64,000 bases of DNA from contig NZ_BMIF01000005.1 of assembly GCF_014641695.1 (NCBI RefSeq), forward strand, positions 186,001 to 250,000. Reading direction: 5' to 3'. The notes beneath the pieces are model-generated. The model ran no database searches. It was not told the origin of the DNA and was given only the letters and a program-made list of their open reading frames with translations. Positions 41,640 to 49,745 of the stretch are shown here, piece after piece (position 1 is the first letter of the stretch; each line of letters begins with the position of its first letter). The DNA comes from Nitratireductor aestuarii. Its GTDB lineage: Bacteria; Pseudomonadota; Alphaproteobacteria; Rhizobiales; Rhizobiaceae. Position numbers and translations under genes: made by a program.

Positions 41640-43292
41640 CTATGCCGGAACTACTTCCCTGCGTTTTTCAAACGAGAAAGCGGCGAAGTTGTTCTTGGTG
41701 GCAGCCTCACAGGCCTCGGCGTACTTGGCAAAACCGCCCGTAAACATGGTGAGGCCCTTGGCCTTGCCCTCAACGTTGGCGCCAACGTACCAGGTCTTTG
41801 CCTTGTTCAGCAGTGAACGGCTGGCAAGCCTCTGGACCTCTTCCATCCAGCGATCGACGGATTCCTCCGTCGGCTCCATACCGGTCAGGTCATTTTCTTC
41901 CATGTAGGTAATGGCGCGAGCGATAAAGTCGACATCGTTTTCATTGATGCGGATGATGTTGGCCAAAGCCGACGGACCGTTCGGGCCAACCGTCATGAAG
42001 AAGTTCGGGAACCCTTCGACGCCGACGCCGAGGAAAGAGCGCGGACCGTCCTTCCAGGTTTCACGCAGTTTCTGGCCGTCGCGGCCCTCCACATCGAAGG
42101 CGAGCAGCGCGCCGGTGAGGCCGTCATAACCCGTGGCGAAGATGATCATGTCGAGCTCGATCTCGCCGGATTCAACGCGAACGCCCTTCTCTGTGATCTC
42201 AACGATTGGGTCTTCAACGCAGTCCACGAGATGAACGTTCGGCAGATTGTAGGTCTCGTAGTAGCTGGAGTCGAGGCACGGACGCCGCGCAAAGACCGGG
42301 TAGCCCTGGGGCTTCAGCTTCTCCGCAACCTTTGGATCCTTGACGATCGTGTCAATCTTGCTGCGCAGGAAGTTGGCGACGTACTCGTTCGCTTCCTCGT
42401 TGGTGAGCAGGTCGGAGAAGGTGCCGAGCATCGTCAGGCCGCCGAGCTTGTAGGCGTCCTCGAGCAGGATATCGCGAACCCTTGGCGTAACCGAGAAGAA
42501 TGCACGGGTGGACTGCGGACGCAGGCCGCCGACGTGGGAGGCGCGGGCAGCTGCACGCAGGCCCTCATAGTTGCGCTTCACTTCGGCAACATATTCCGGC
42601 GTGAGCTTCTGGTTGCGCATGGGCATGGTGAAGCTCGGCGTGCGCTGGAAGACGTAAAGCTCGCCAGCCTGGGGGCCGACTTCCTGCACGATCTGGATCC
42701 CGGTGGAGCCCACACCGATGACGCCTACGCGCTTGCCCTCATAGGAAACAGGCTGATGCGGCCACTTGCCCGACATGTAGGATTCACCCTTGAAGGTGTC
42801 CCAGCCCTTGATGTCCGGCGTCTTCTGAACCGAAAGCGGACCGGTCGCCATGATGCAGTAACGGCTGTACCAGGTCTCGCCTGCGTCAGTCTTCAACTCC
42901 CAGATCTGCCGCGCCTCATGCCACTTGGCAGAGACTATGCGTGTATTGAACTTGAAGTGTTTGCGAAGATCGAGGCGCTCGGCGACAAAATTAATGTATT
43001 CCAGCAGTTCCGGCTGTGCTGCAAATTCTTCGGACCAGGTCCATTCCTGTTCGACTTCTTTCGAGAATGAAAACGAATAATCCACACTCGGAAGATCGAC
43101 GCGCGCACCTGGATATCTGTTCCAGTACCAGACGCCGCCAAGACCATCACCGGCTTCGAAGGACTGGATGCGGAAACCCATCTCGCGGAACTTGTAGGTA
43201 GCATACATGCCACCAAAGCCACCGCCGACGATGATCACGTCCAGAACGTCTGGTTCACCGCCAGTCCTGAGCTGAGATGCCACGTGGTTCAT
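41640..43292 (-). CDS. Flavin-containing monooxygenase, Baeyer-Villiger type (variant fingerprint)
   Basis: A 550-aa FAD/NADPH monooxygenase. The start at 43292 (MNHVASQ) follows GGGAGGAAG. FAD motif GGGFGG (23-28), type I motif GGVWYWNRYPGARVD (about 52-66) and NADPH motif GVGSTG (193-198). The Baeyer-Villiger fingerprint FxGxxxHxxxWP is FKGESYMSGKWP (167-178), with Met at the His position, so the fold and cofactors are those of a cyclohexanone/steroid-monooxygenase-like enzyme but catalysis may differ. It would convert a (cyclic) ketone to an ester or lactone. It is divergent from the thiolase operon, with IclR-type palindromes in between. Confidence 0.9.
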   Translation of the reverse strand: MNHVASQLRTGGEPDVLDVIIVGGGFGGMYATYKFREMGFRIQSFEAGDGLGGVWYWNRYPGARVDLPSVDYSFSFSKEVEQEWTWSEEFAAQPELLEYINFVAERLDLRKHFKFNTRIVSAKWHEARQIWELKTDAGETWYSRYCIMATGPLSVQKTPDIKGWDTFKGESYMSGKWPHQPVSYEGKRVGVIGVGSTGIQIVQEVGPQAGELYVFQRTPSFTMPMRNQKLTPEYVAEVKRNYEGLRAAARASHVGGLRPQSTRAFFSVTPRVRDILLEDAYKLGGLTMLGTFSDLLTNEEANEYVANFLRSKIDTIVKDPKVAEKLKPQGYPVFARRPCLDSSYYETYNLPNVHLVDCVEDPIVEITEKGVRVESGEIELDMIIFATGYDGLTGALLAFDVEGRDGQKLRETWKDGPRSFLGVGVEGFPNFFMTVGPNGPSALANIIRINENDVDFIARAITYMEENDLTGMEPTEESVDRWMEEVQRLASRSLLNKAKTWYVGANVEGKAKGLTMFTGGFAKYAEACEAATKNNFAAFSFEKRREVVPA

Positions 43293-43439
43293 TGCTTCCT
43301 CCCGCACGTCCAAAGGTGGTTCAGTCGACCGAAAACTCTCCCGTGCCGGTCCTCATCACCGGCACTGCATCGATCGCTGCCCTGAACATTGCAGGGGAAA
43401 CGCCTTTAAGCCCAGATGGAATTCATATCTGAGATATTC

Positions 43440-43455
43440 TTTCACATATGTGAAA
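43440..43455. promoter_or_regulatory. Putative IclR operator, perfect palindrome TTTCACATATGTGAAA
   Basis: A perfect 16-bp palindrome in the 469-bp divergent gap between the monooxygenase (starts 43292, leftward) and the thiolase (starts 43762, rightward). It matches the half-sites next to the IclR gene. The rest of the gap carries one more site (43627-43642) and no gene. Confidence 0.8.
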
Positions 43456-43626
43456 TTAGCCGGTGTGTAATCCGTTTCGCGAGACCTTGCCGTTTCGCTT
43501 ATGATGTTAAGCATCAACGGTCAAGTTATTGATGTTGCGTTTGTATTCGGCTGTCCCCGTTACACGACCGCCTTGTGGGCGGGAACCGTGCATTGACCAC
43601 AACAGGCTGGTAAAGCCTCCATTTCC

Positions 43627-43642
43627 GCACGTATGTGAAGAC
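43627..43642. promoter_or_regulatory. Second IclR-type site upstream of the thiolase
   Basis: GCACGTATGTGAAGA, sharing the 14 bases CACGTATGTGAAGA with 32431-32444 beside the IclR gene. It lies 120 bp upstream of the thiolase start. Confidence 0.65.
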
Positions 43643-43761
43643 ATGGCTGCCTGGCACTCTTGTTCGATACCAAAACGTCCGTTACGCCTTTAGGCATTCT
43701 TGAGCCCCGGGGTAGGAGACCTAACGGTCCCCGGCGGGCACAGCAGTGGGAGAGGTTTTCT

Positions 43762-44943
43762 ATGCTACCAGAAGTCTATGTTGTTGGCGCTGCACGTACC
43801 GCGATCGGTTCCTTTGGTGGAGCCCTGAAGGACGTTGCGCTGTCGGATCTCGCTCACACCGCCGTTGCCGCCGCGCTGTCCCGTTCCAGCGTCGACTTTG
43901 AGCGAATCGGCCACGTCGTCCTGGGCCATGTGATTCCGACCGAACCGAAGGACGCCTATCTGAGCCGCGTTGCAGGCCTCAAGGCAGGGCTTCCCCAGTC
44001 GACGCCGGCCTTCAACGTGAACCGCCTTTGTGGTTCCGGTCTGCAGGCAATCATCTCGGCAGCCCAAGCCCTTCGTCTTGGCGATTGCGAGGCTGCGGTT
44101 GCCGGTGGTGCGGAATCCATGAGCCGCGCTCCGTTCGTCTCCACCTCGATGCGTTGGGGCCAGCGCATGGGCGAGGCCAAGCTGATCGACTACATGCTCG
44201 CCGCCCTGCACGACCCGCTGCACGACATCCATATGGGCGTGACCGCCGAGAACGTTGCCGAGCGCTACAGCATTACGCGTGATCAGCAGGATGCGCTCGC
44301 CGTGGAAAGCCACCGCCGCGCGGCCCGCGCCATCGAGGAAGGTCGCTTTGCCGAGCAGATCGTGCCGGTGGAGCTCAAGACCCGCAAGGGCGTAACCGAA
44401 TTCAAGGTCGACGAGCACGTTCGCCCGGACACCACCCTCGAGACGCTGGCCGGCATGCGCCCGGTGTTCAAGAAGGACGGCACGGTGACGGCCGCCAATG
44501 CTTCCGGCATCAATGACGGCGCAGGCGCTGTGGTTCTGGCGACGGAGCAGGTCATCAAGGCCGGGAACCTCACCCCGATGGCTCGCCTCGTATCCTACGC
44601 GCACGCGGGCGTTGACCCGGAGTACATGGGCATCGGCCCGGTCCCGGCTTCGCGGAAGGCGCTCGAGCGTGCAGGCCTCAGCATCAGCGACATCGACGTC
44701 ATCGAAGCCAACGAAGCCTTCGCTGCTCAGGCCTGCGCCGTTGCCAAGGAGCTGAACTTCGATCCGGAACGCGTCAACCCGAATGGCTCCGGCATTTCGC
44801 TCGGCCACCCGATTGGTGCAACCGGCGCCATCATCACCGTGAAGGCGCTGCATGAGCTGAAGCGTGTCAACGGCCGCTACGCGCTCGTCACCATGTGCAT
44901 CGGCGGCGGACAGGGTATCGCTGCAATCTTCGAGCGCGTCTGA
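43762..44943 (+). CDS. Thiolase (acetyl-CoA acetyltransferase family), catalytically complete
   Basis: A 393-aa canonical thiolase. I start at 43762 (MLPEVYVVGAARTAIGSFGG) with GGGAGAGG upstream; the longer frame adds unrelated residues. The nucleophilic Cys is in NVNRLCGSGLQAI (about 88), followed by GGAESMSRAP, the His in NPNGSGISLGHPIGATGA (about 349) and the second Cys in TMCIGGGQG (about 379). It cleaves a 3-oxoacyl-CoA with CoA to acetyl- or propionyl-CoA. It is the first gene of an operon with the FadJ-like enzyme (45 bp gap) and an SDR. Unlike the three thiolase-like proteins of region 1, it has all active-site residues. Confidence 0.95.
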   Translation: MLPEVYVVGAARTAIGSFGGALKDVALSDLAHTAVAAALSRSSVDFERIGHVVLGHVIPTEPKDAYLSRVAGLKAGLPQSTPAFNVNRLCGSGLQAIISAAQALRLGDCEAAVAGGAESMSRAPFVSTSMRWGQRMGEAKLIDYMLAALHDPLHDIHMGVTAENVAERYSITRDQQDALAVESHRRAARAIEEGRFAEQIVPVELKTRKGVTEFKVDEHVRPDTTLETLAGMRPVFKKDGTVTAANASGINDGAGAVVLATEQVIKAGNLTPMARLVSYAHAGVDPEYMGIGPVPASRKALERAGLSISDIDVIEANEAFAAQACAVAKELNFDPERVNPNGSGISLGHPIGATGAIITVKALHELKRVNGRYALVTMCIGGGQGIAAIFERV

Positions 44944-44988
44944 CGCGCTCGACTACCCCCGCTCCCAAATCCCCAAGCAGGACCTGCC

Positions 44989-47085
44989 ATGACTGTTACC
45001 AGCCATGTTCGCGATGACATTGGCGTCATCATCTTCTCGAACCCGCCGCTGAACACGATCTCCAACACGGCCGGTATCCCGCAAGGGATCGCCGCGGAGC
45101 TGGAGAAACTGGGCGCGAACCCCTCGATCAAGGCGATCGTGCTCGCTTCGGAGGGCAAGACCTTCTCGGCGGGCGCGGACATCACCGAGTTCAACAATGA
45201 TCCGTCCGAGGTGGGGCCACCCGTCCGCGCGCTGATCGAGAAGCTTGACGGAGCCCGCGTTCCGTTGGTTGCAGCCATCCAGGGTTCCGCGCTCGGCGGC
45301 GGTCTCGAGGTCGCGCTTGGCTGCGACTATCGCGTCGTGGCCGCTGACGCGCGTCTTGGCCTGCCGGAAGCAACGCTCGGTGTGATCCCCGGAGCCGGCG
45401 GCACACAGCGCCTGCCGCGCCTCGTTGGTGGTAGCGCGGCTGCACGCTTGATCGCATCCGGTCGCATCATTCCTGCGCAAGGAGCCCTGAACATAGGTCT
45501 TGCTGACCGCCTCGCCTCAGATGACCTTCTGTCGGCAGCTGTGGACTTCGCCCGCGAGATCGCTGCCAAGCATCGTCGCCGGAGCCGTGATCTTCCGCTA
45601 CCTGGCGATGACCTCGAGGCAACATTGGCTGAGCTGCGCGCCAGCCTGCCGGAGGATGGGCGCGGCGAAGCGCCGTCAGCGGCGCTGGATGCCATCGAAC
45701 ATGGCGCCACGTACGGGATCAGTGCGGGCCTTGAGAGGGAGTACGCGCTTTTCGACGGCCTCCTGTCGTCCCCCGTTTCCCGCGCACTGCGCCATGCCTT
45801 CATCTCGGAGCGCGCCGTTGGCCGTGTTCCGGGCCTGAACCTGGCGACCGAACCGAAGGAGATTCGATCGGTCGCCGTTATTGGCGCGGGCACGATGGGC
45901 ATCGGCATTTCTCTTGCCATCGCGCAGGCCGGCCTCAAGGCAACGGTCATCGACCTGAAGCCGGAAGCGCTCGAGCGGGCTGAGAAACAGATCCGTTCGA
46001 CGGTCCAGCGCGATGTCGACAAGGGCCGCTTGAACCAGGCGAAGGCAGAGGAACTGCTTTCGCGGCTGTTCTTCGGCAACGAACTCATCAAGGCTGCAGG
46101 TCACGACCTGATCATCGAAGCTGTCTTCGAGGATATGGGCGTCAAGAAGCAGGTATTCGAGCAGCTAGACTGGATTGCCGACAAGGGCACGATCCTCGCC
46201 TCCAACACGTCCACGCTCGATCTGAACCAGATCGCGGCGTTCACGTCACGGCCTCACGATGTGGTCGGCCTGCACTTCTTCAGCCCGGCCAACATCATGA
46301 AGCTGCTGGAAGTAATCCGCGGCGACAAGACCTCGGACGCGACCCTTGCCAGCGCGATGAGCTTTGCCAAGAAAATCCGCAAGGTTGGCGTGGTGTCCGG
46401 CGTCTGCGATGGTTTCATCGGCAACCGCATGTTCGAGGAATACCTGCGTGAGGCGTATTTCCTGCTCGAAGAGGGCGCCCTGCCGCAGCAGGTCGACAGC
46501 GCCATGGAGCGTTGGGGCATGGCCATGGGACCACTCCGGACTATGGATCTCGCCGGCCAGGACATCGGCTGGAACATCCGCAAGCGGCGTGCTGTGGAAC
46601 AGCCGGACCGTCCGTACTCGCGCATTCCGGACCTCATCTGCGAGCGCGGCTGGTTCGGCCAGAAAACGGGGCGCGGCTATTACATCTATGGTGAGCGTGG
46701 CGCGAAGCCTGCCGTCGACCCGGAAGTCGAGGCGATCGTGCTGGAAGAGTCGGCCCGCCTTGGCATCACGCGCCGGGAGATTTCCGACCAGGAAATCGTA
46801 GAGCGCTGCCTCTTCGCACTGGTCAACGAAGGCGCAAAGCTACTGGCCGAAGGCATTGCCGCCCGTCCGCTCGACGTCGACACCGTCTGGATGAACGGCT
46901 ACGGTTTTCCGAAATTCCGCGGTGGCCCGATGTTTTACGCTGACCTCTGTGGCCTGCCCGATGTCGTGGCGAAGATCAACGACTTCGCCAAGGGACATCA
47001 GGGCTGGGCATGGGAAGCTGCTCCCCTGCTCGTGAAGCTGGTAGAAGAAGGAAAGCCTCTCTCGAGCCTGAACGAGGTGCAATGA
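44989..47085 (+). CDS. Bifunctional enoyl-CoA hydratase/3-hydroxyacyl-CoA dehydrogenase (FadJ/FadB-like)
   Basis: A 698-aa beta-oxidation enzyme. The N-terminal crotonase domain (1-~290) has SAGADITEF, GSALGGGLEVALGCDYRV and GLPEATLGVIPGAGGTQRLPRLVGG. The NAD-binding dehydrogenase domain (~300-470) has AVIGAGTMGIGISLAIAQAGL, ASNTSTLDLNQIA and the catalytic HFFSPANIMKLLEVI. The C-terminal dehydrogenase domains end with a short tail. The first hydratase Glu (LPEA) is kept, but the second is not (SAAARLIASG), so hydration efficiency is uncertain. It hydrates the enoyl-CoA and oxidises the 3-hydroxyacyl-CoA for the thiolase upstream. Its stop overlaps the start of the SDR. Confidence 0.94.
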   Translation: MTVTSHVRDDIGVIIFSNPPLNTISNTAGIPQGIAAELEKLGANPSIKAIVLASEGKTFSAGADITEFNNDPSEVGPPVRALIEKLDGARVPLVAAIQGSALGGGLEVALGCDYRVVAADARLGLPEATLGVIPGAGGTQRLPRLVGGSAAARLIASGRIIPAQGALNIGLADRLASDDLLSAAVDFAREIAAKHRRRSRDLPLPGDDLEATLAELRASLPEDGRGEAPSAALDAIEHGATYGISAGLEREYALFDGLLSSPVSRALRHAFISERAVGRVPGLNLATEPKEIRSVAVIGAGTMGIGISLAIAQAGLKATVIDLKPEALERAEKQIRSTVQRDVDKGRLNQAKAEELLSRLFFGNELIKAAGHDLIIEAVFEDMGVKKQVFEQLDWIADKGTILASNTSTLDLNQIAAFTSRPHDVVGLHFFSPANIMKLLEVIRGDKTSDATLASAMSFAKKIRKVGVVSGVCDGFIGNRMFEEYLREAYFLLEEGALPQQVDSAMERWGMAMGPLRTMDLAGQDIGWNIRKRRAVEQPDRPYSRIPDLICERGWFGQKTGRGYYIYGERGAKPAVDPEVEAIVLEESARLGITRREISDQEIVERCLFALVNEGAKLLAEGIAARPLDVDTVWMNGYGFPKFRGGPMFYADLCGLPDVVAKINDFAKGHQGWAWEAAPLLVKLVEEGKPLSSLNEVQ

Positions 47086-47861
47086 TGAGTGCGATTTCTC
47101 TCTTTGACCTGACCGGACGGGTCGCCATCGTCACCGGCGCCTCGCGTGGCATCGGCTTGCAGATGGCGAGAGCGCTGGGTGAGCAGGGCGCAATTCTCGT
47201 GCTCACCGCCCGCAAGGAGGCAGAACTTCTGACCGCGCAGGCCGAGCTGGCAGCCAGGGGAGTCCGTGCCGAGATCGTCGTCTGCGATCAATCACAGCCC
47301 GAAGCGGCTGGACAGATCGTTGATGCGGCGCTCGCCATCAACGGCCGCATCGACATCCTCGTCAACAATGCGGGCACGGCCTGGGGCGCGCCTGCCGAGG
47401 ATTATCCGGACGCAGCATGGCGCAAGGTGATGGATCTCAACCTCGATGCCGTCTTCCAGCTGTCTCGCGAAGTGGCGAAGCGGGCGATGCTGCCGCAAGG
47501 CTATGGCCGCATCATCAACATCGCATCGATCACCGGTCTCACCGGAAATCTTCCTGGCATGGAAGGAACGGTGGCCTACAACACGTCGAAGGGCGGCGTC
47601 ATCAGCCTGACGCGTGCACTGGCAGCCGAATGGGGCACGCGCGGGATTACCGTGAACGCCATCGCGCCCGGCTACTTCCCGTCAAAGATGACCCAAGGCA
47701 CCATCGACAAACACGAGGAAGCACTGGTCGCCTATACGCCGCGCGGCAAGCTTGGCGGCGAAACGGATCTGATCGGCCCGATCCTGCTCTTCGCCTCCGA
47801 TGCCGGCGCACACATTACCGGCCAGACCCTCGCGGTGGACGGCGGCTACAGCGCAATCTGA
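47082..47861 (+). CDS. SDR family oxidoreductase
   Basis: A 259-aa short-chain dehydrogenase starting within the FadJ stop (ATGATG: ATG 47082, or 47085). DLTGRVAIVTGASRGIGLQMARAL, DILVNNAGTAWGAPAEDY, GRIINIASITGLTGN, VAYNTSKGGVISLTRALAAEWG and TGQTLAVDGGYSAI: cofactor and catalytic residues are complete. Third gene of the thiolase operon and translationally coupled, so it probably acts on a hydroxyl group of the same acyl-CoA or on its precursor alcohol. It resembles gluconate 5-dehydrogenase/FabG-like SDRs, so exact specificity is open. Confidence 0.93.
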   Translation: MMSAISLFDLTGRVAIVTGASRGIGLQMARALGEQGAILVLTARKEAELLTAQAELAARGVRAEIVVCDQSQPEAAGQIVDAALAINGRIDILVNNAGTAWGAPAEDYPDAAWRKVMDLNLDAVFQLSREVAKRAMLPQGYGRIINIASITGLTGNLPGMEGTVAYNTSKGGVISLTRALAAEWGTRGITVNAIAPGYFPSKMTQGTIDKHEEALVAYTPRGKLGGETDLIGPILLFASDAGAHITGQTLAVDGGYSAI

Positions 47862-47905
47862 CGCGCCACCGCTTCAGCTACTTGCCGTTCAGGCGAGCAG
47901 CGCGT

Positions 47906-48907
47906 TCAGAGTTTTACGACGATCTTTCCGGCACTGTTGCTGGTCATGAGCCGGTTGTAGGCTTCGCCGGCGCATTCGATGCCAGTCATGACCTCTTCCC
48001 GGTGCTTGATCTTGCCTGCGTTCAGCCACCCCAGCATGTCATGGATAAACTGCTCACGAACGTGCTGGTAATCCGGAAGGCGGAAACCGCGGATACTCGC
48101 CCCGATACGGACCAGCGGCCAAAGATTAGGCCCGGGCGTCCGGTTGGCTTGGTTATAGCTGCCGATCACCCCACAAAGCGCGACGATACCACCGGGCTTG
48201 ATCAGTTCGAGCACCGCCTCCAGTGGCTTGCCCCCAACATTCTCGAATGAATGATCGACGCCGTCAGGGCACTGCTCAGCCAGGGCTGCCACAAGGTCTT
48301 CCGCGTGATGCGAGACGCATCCAGCAAAGCCGAGGTCATTGACTACATAGTCGCATTTCTCTTTGGCGCCGGCGATGCCGATGACGCGCGCGCCCCTTTG
48401 CCCCGCAATCTGACCCGCGATGGAACCCGTGGCACCCGCCGCCGAGGTTACGACATAGGTTTGTCCCGCGGCCGGTGGCGCGACCTGTGTAGTCCCTACA
48501 TAGGCGGCGAAGCCAGTCGTCCCCAGCACACCCAACCACCAGCTTAGTGGTGCGACGTCAGGGTCGAGTTTCTGAAGGCTCTCAGCGTCAGCGACCGCAA
48601 ACTTCTGCCACCCGCTCAGAGCCATGACATGTTCGCCCGGGTGGAACAGCTCGCTGCGTGACTCCACGACACGTGAGATCGTCTTTCCCATCAAAGGTGT
48701 ATCGAGCGGCTGCGCCGCACCAAACAGGGTGGTGGTACGATCATCGATTGCAACGCGGACGTAAGGGTCGACTGAGACATACACCGTTTCCAGCAGAACC
48801 TGGCCGGGTTCAGGCGTGGGCATGGGTGCGGCAACGACGGCAAAGTCGTCCTGGCTCGGGACGTCAAGCGGCCGTTGTTTGATCACGGCCATTCTATTCT
48901 TGCTCAT
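47906..48907 (-). CDS. NADP-dependent oxidoreductase, zinc-independent MDR, second copy
   Basis: A 333-aa MDR of the CurA/PTGR group, about the same length as the 23243-24271 protein but clearly diverged. VYVSVDPYVRVAI, SWWLGVLGTTGFAAYVGTTQVAPPAAGQTYVVTSAAGATGS, DHSFENVGGKPLEAV, FRLPDYQHVREQFIHDMLGWLNAGKI. It likely saturates an alpha,beta-unsaturated ketone with NADPH. GGGGAAGG precedes the ATG. It is the last gene of the nine-gene leftward operon from 56734 and converges with the SDR at 47861. Confidence 0.9.
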   Translation of the reverse strand: MSKNRMAVIKQRPLDVPSQDDFAVVAAPMPTPEPGQVLLETVYVSVDPYVRVAIDDRTTTLFGAAQPLDTPLMGKTISRVVESRSELFHPGEHVMALSGWQKFAVADAESLQKLDPDVAPLSWWLGVLGTTGFAAYVGTTQVAPPAAGQTYVVTSAAGATGSIAGQIAGQRGARVIGIAGAKEKCDYVVNDLGFAGCVSHHAEDLVAALAEQCPDGVDHSFENVGGKPLEAVLELIKPGGIVALCGVIGSYNQANRTPGPNLWPLVRIGASIRGFRLPDYQHVREQFIHDMLGWLNAGKIKHREEVMTGIECAGEAYNRLMTSNSAGKIVVKL

Positions 48908-48933
48908 GTGCGCCTTCCCCCGTCGGAACGCTC

Positions 48934-49722
48934 TCAGTACAGACTCATGCCGCCATCGATGGTGAGGGTCTGACCAACGATCAGATCCGCCTCCGGAGAG
49001 CAGAGGAAGCCGACGAGCTTGCCAACGTCGGAGGGCTGGGCCGTCTGACGCGCGGGCGCCATGGATTGGAACATCTGCATGCGTTCTTCCGCGAGCGCGT
49101 CGCCACGAACGGCCCGCATGGCAGAGGTCAGAACCGCTCCCGGCGCGACGGCATTGACGCGGATGCCCTGCGGGCGAAGTTCAGCAGCCAGATAGTGCAT
49201 GAGGTGTTCTAGCGCGGCTTTGGGCACGCCCATCAGGGCGTAGTCCGTGATGACGCGCTCTGCGCCAAGGGAAGACACACCGATCAGCCAGCCTGCACCG
49301 CGCCTGCGCATGACCGGCGTAGCTGCCTGTGCCAGGTAGAGGAAGGCCGAACAGGTGATATCCATGGCGCGCAGCCACTCGGTCTGCGAGACCTCCATGA
49401 GAGGCTTGGTGATCGGCTCGACCGAGTTCGACACCACGATGTCCGGTCCGCCCAACTCGGCGTCGATGCGCTCGACCATGCGGAAGAGTTCATCGCGAGA
49501 AGTAACATCGCACTGGAAAGCAGCCGCGCGTACGCCAAGCGCTTCCGCTGCGGCCACCGTTTCAGCCGCACCTTTCGCATCGCGAGCATAGTTGACGGCA
49601 ACGTCGGCACCGAGCCGCGCCAGTTCAAGGACAATGCCCTGCCCAATACCTCGGGATGCACCTGTTACCAGTGCGGTCTTGCCTGAAAGTGGTCGTTTGG
49701 GGTCCTGAACGGAAACTGTCAT
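48934..49722 (-). CDS. SDR of the FabL-like type (Tyr-x6-Lys)
   Basis: A 262-aa SDR. TALVTGASRGIGQGIVLEL gives the cofactor site and DIVVSNSVEPI replaces the usual NNAG. The catalytic segment is SSLGAERVITDYALMGVPKAALEHLMHYLAAEL, with Tyr and Lys seven apart (Y-x6-K), as in FabL/FabI enoyl-ACP reductases rather than YxxxK. The ending VGQTLTIDGGMSLY also resembles FabL. It may reduce an enoyl thioester. Lies 23 bp after the EthD gene, with AGGAG before its ATG. Confidence 0.87.
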   Translation of the reverse strand: MTVSVQDPKRPLSGKTALVTGASRGIGQGIVLELARLGADVAVNYARDAKGAAETVAAAEALGVRAAAFQCDVTSRDELFRMVERIDAELGGPDIVVSNSVEPITKPLMEVSQTEWLRAMDITCSAFLYLAQAATPVMRRRGAGWLIGVSSLGAERVITDYALMGVPKAALEHLMHYLAAELRPQGIRVNAVAPGAVLTSAMRAVRGDALAEERMQMFQSMAPARQTAQPSDVGKLVGFLCSPEADLIVGQTLTIDGGMSLY

Positions 49723-49745
49723 GAATGCTCCTTTGAACGCGCCGG

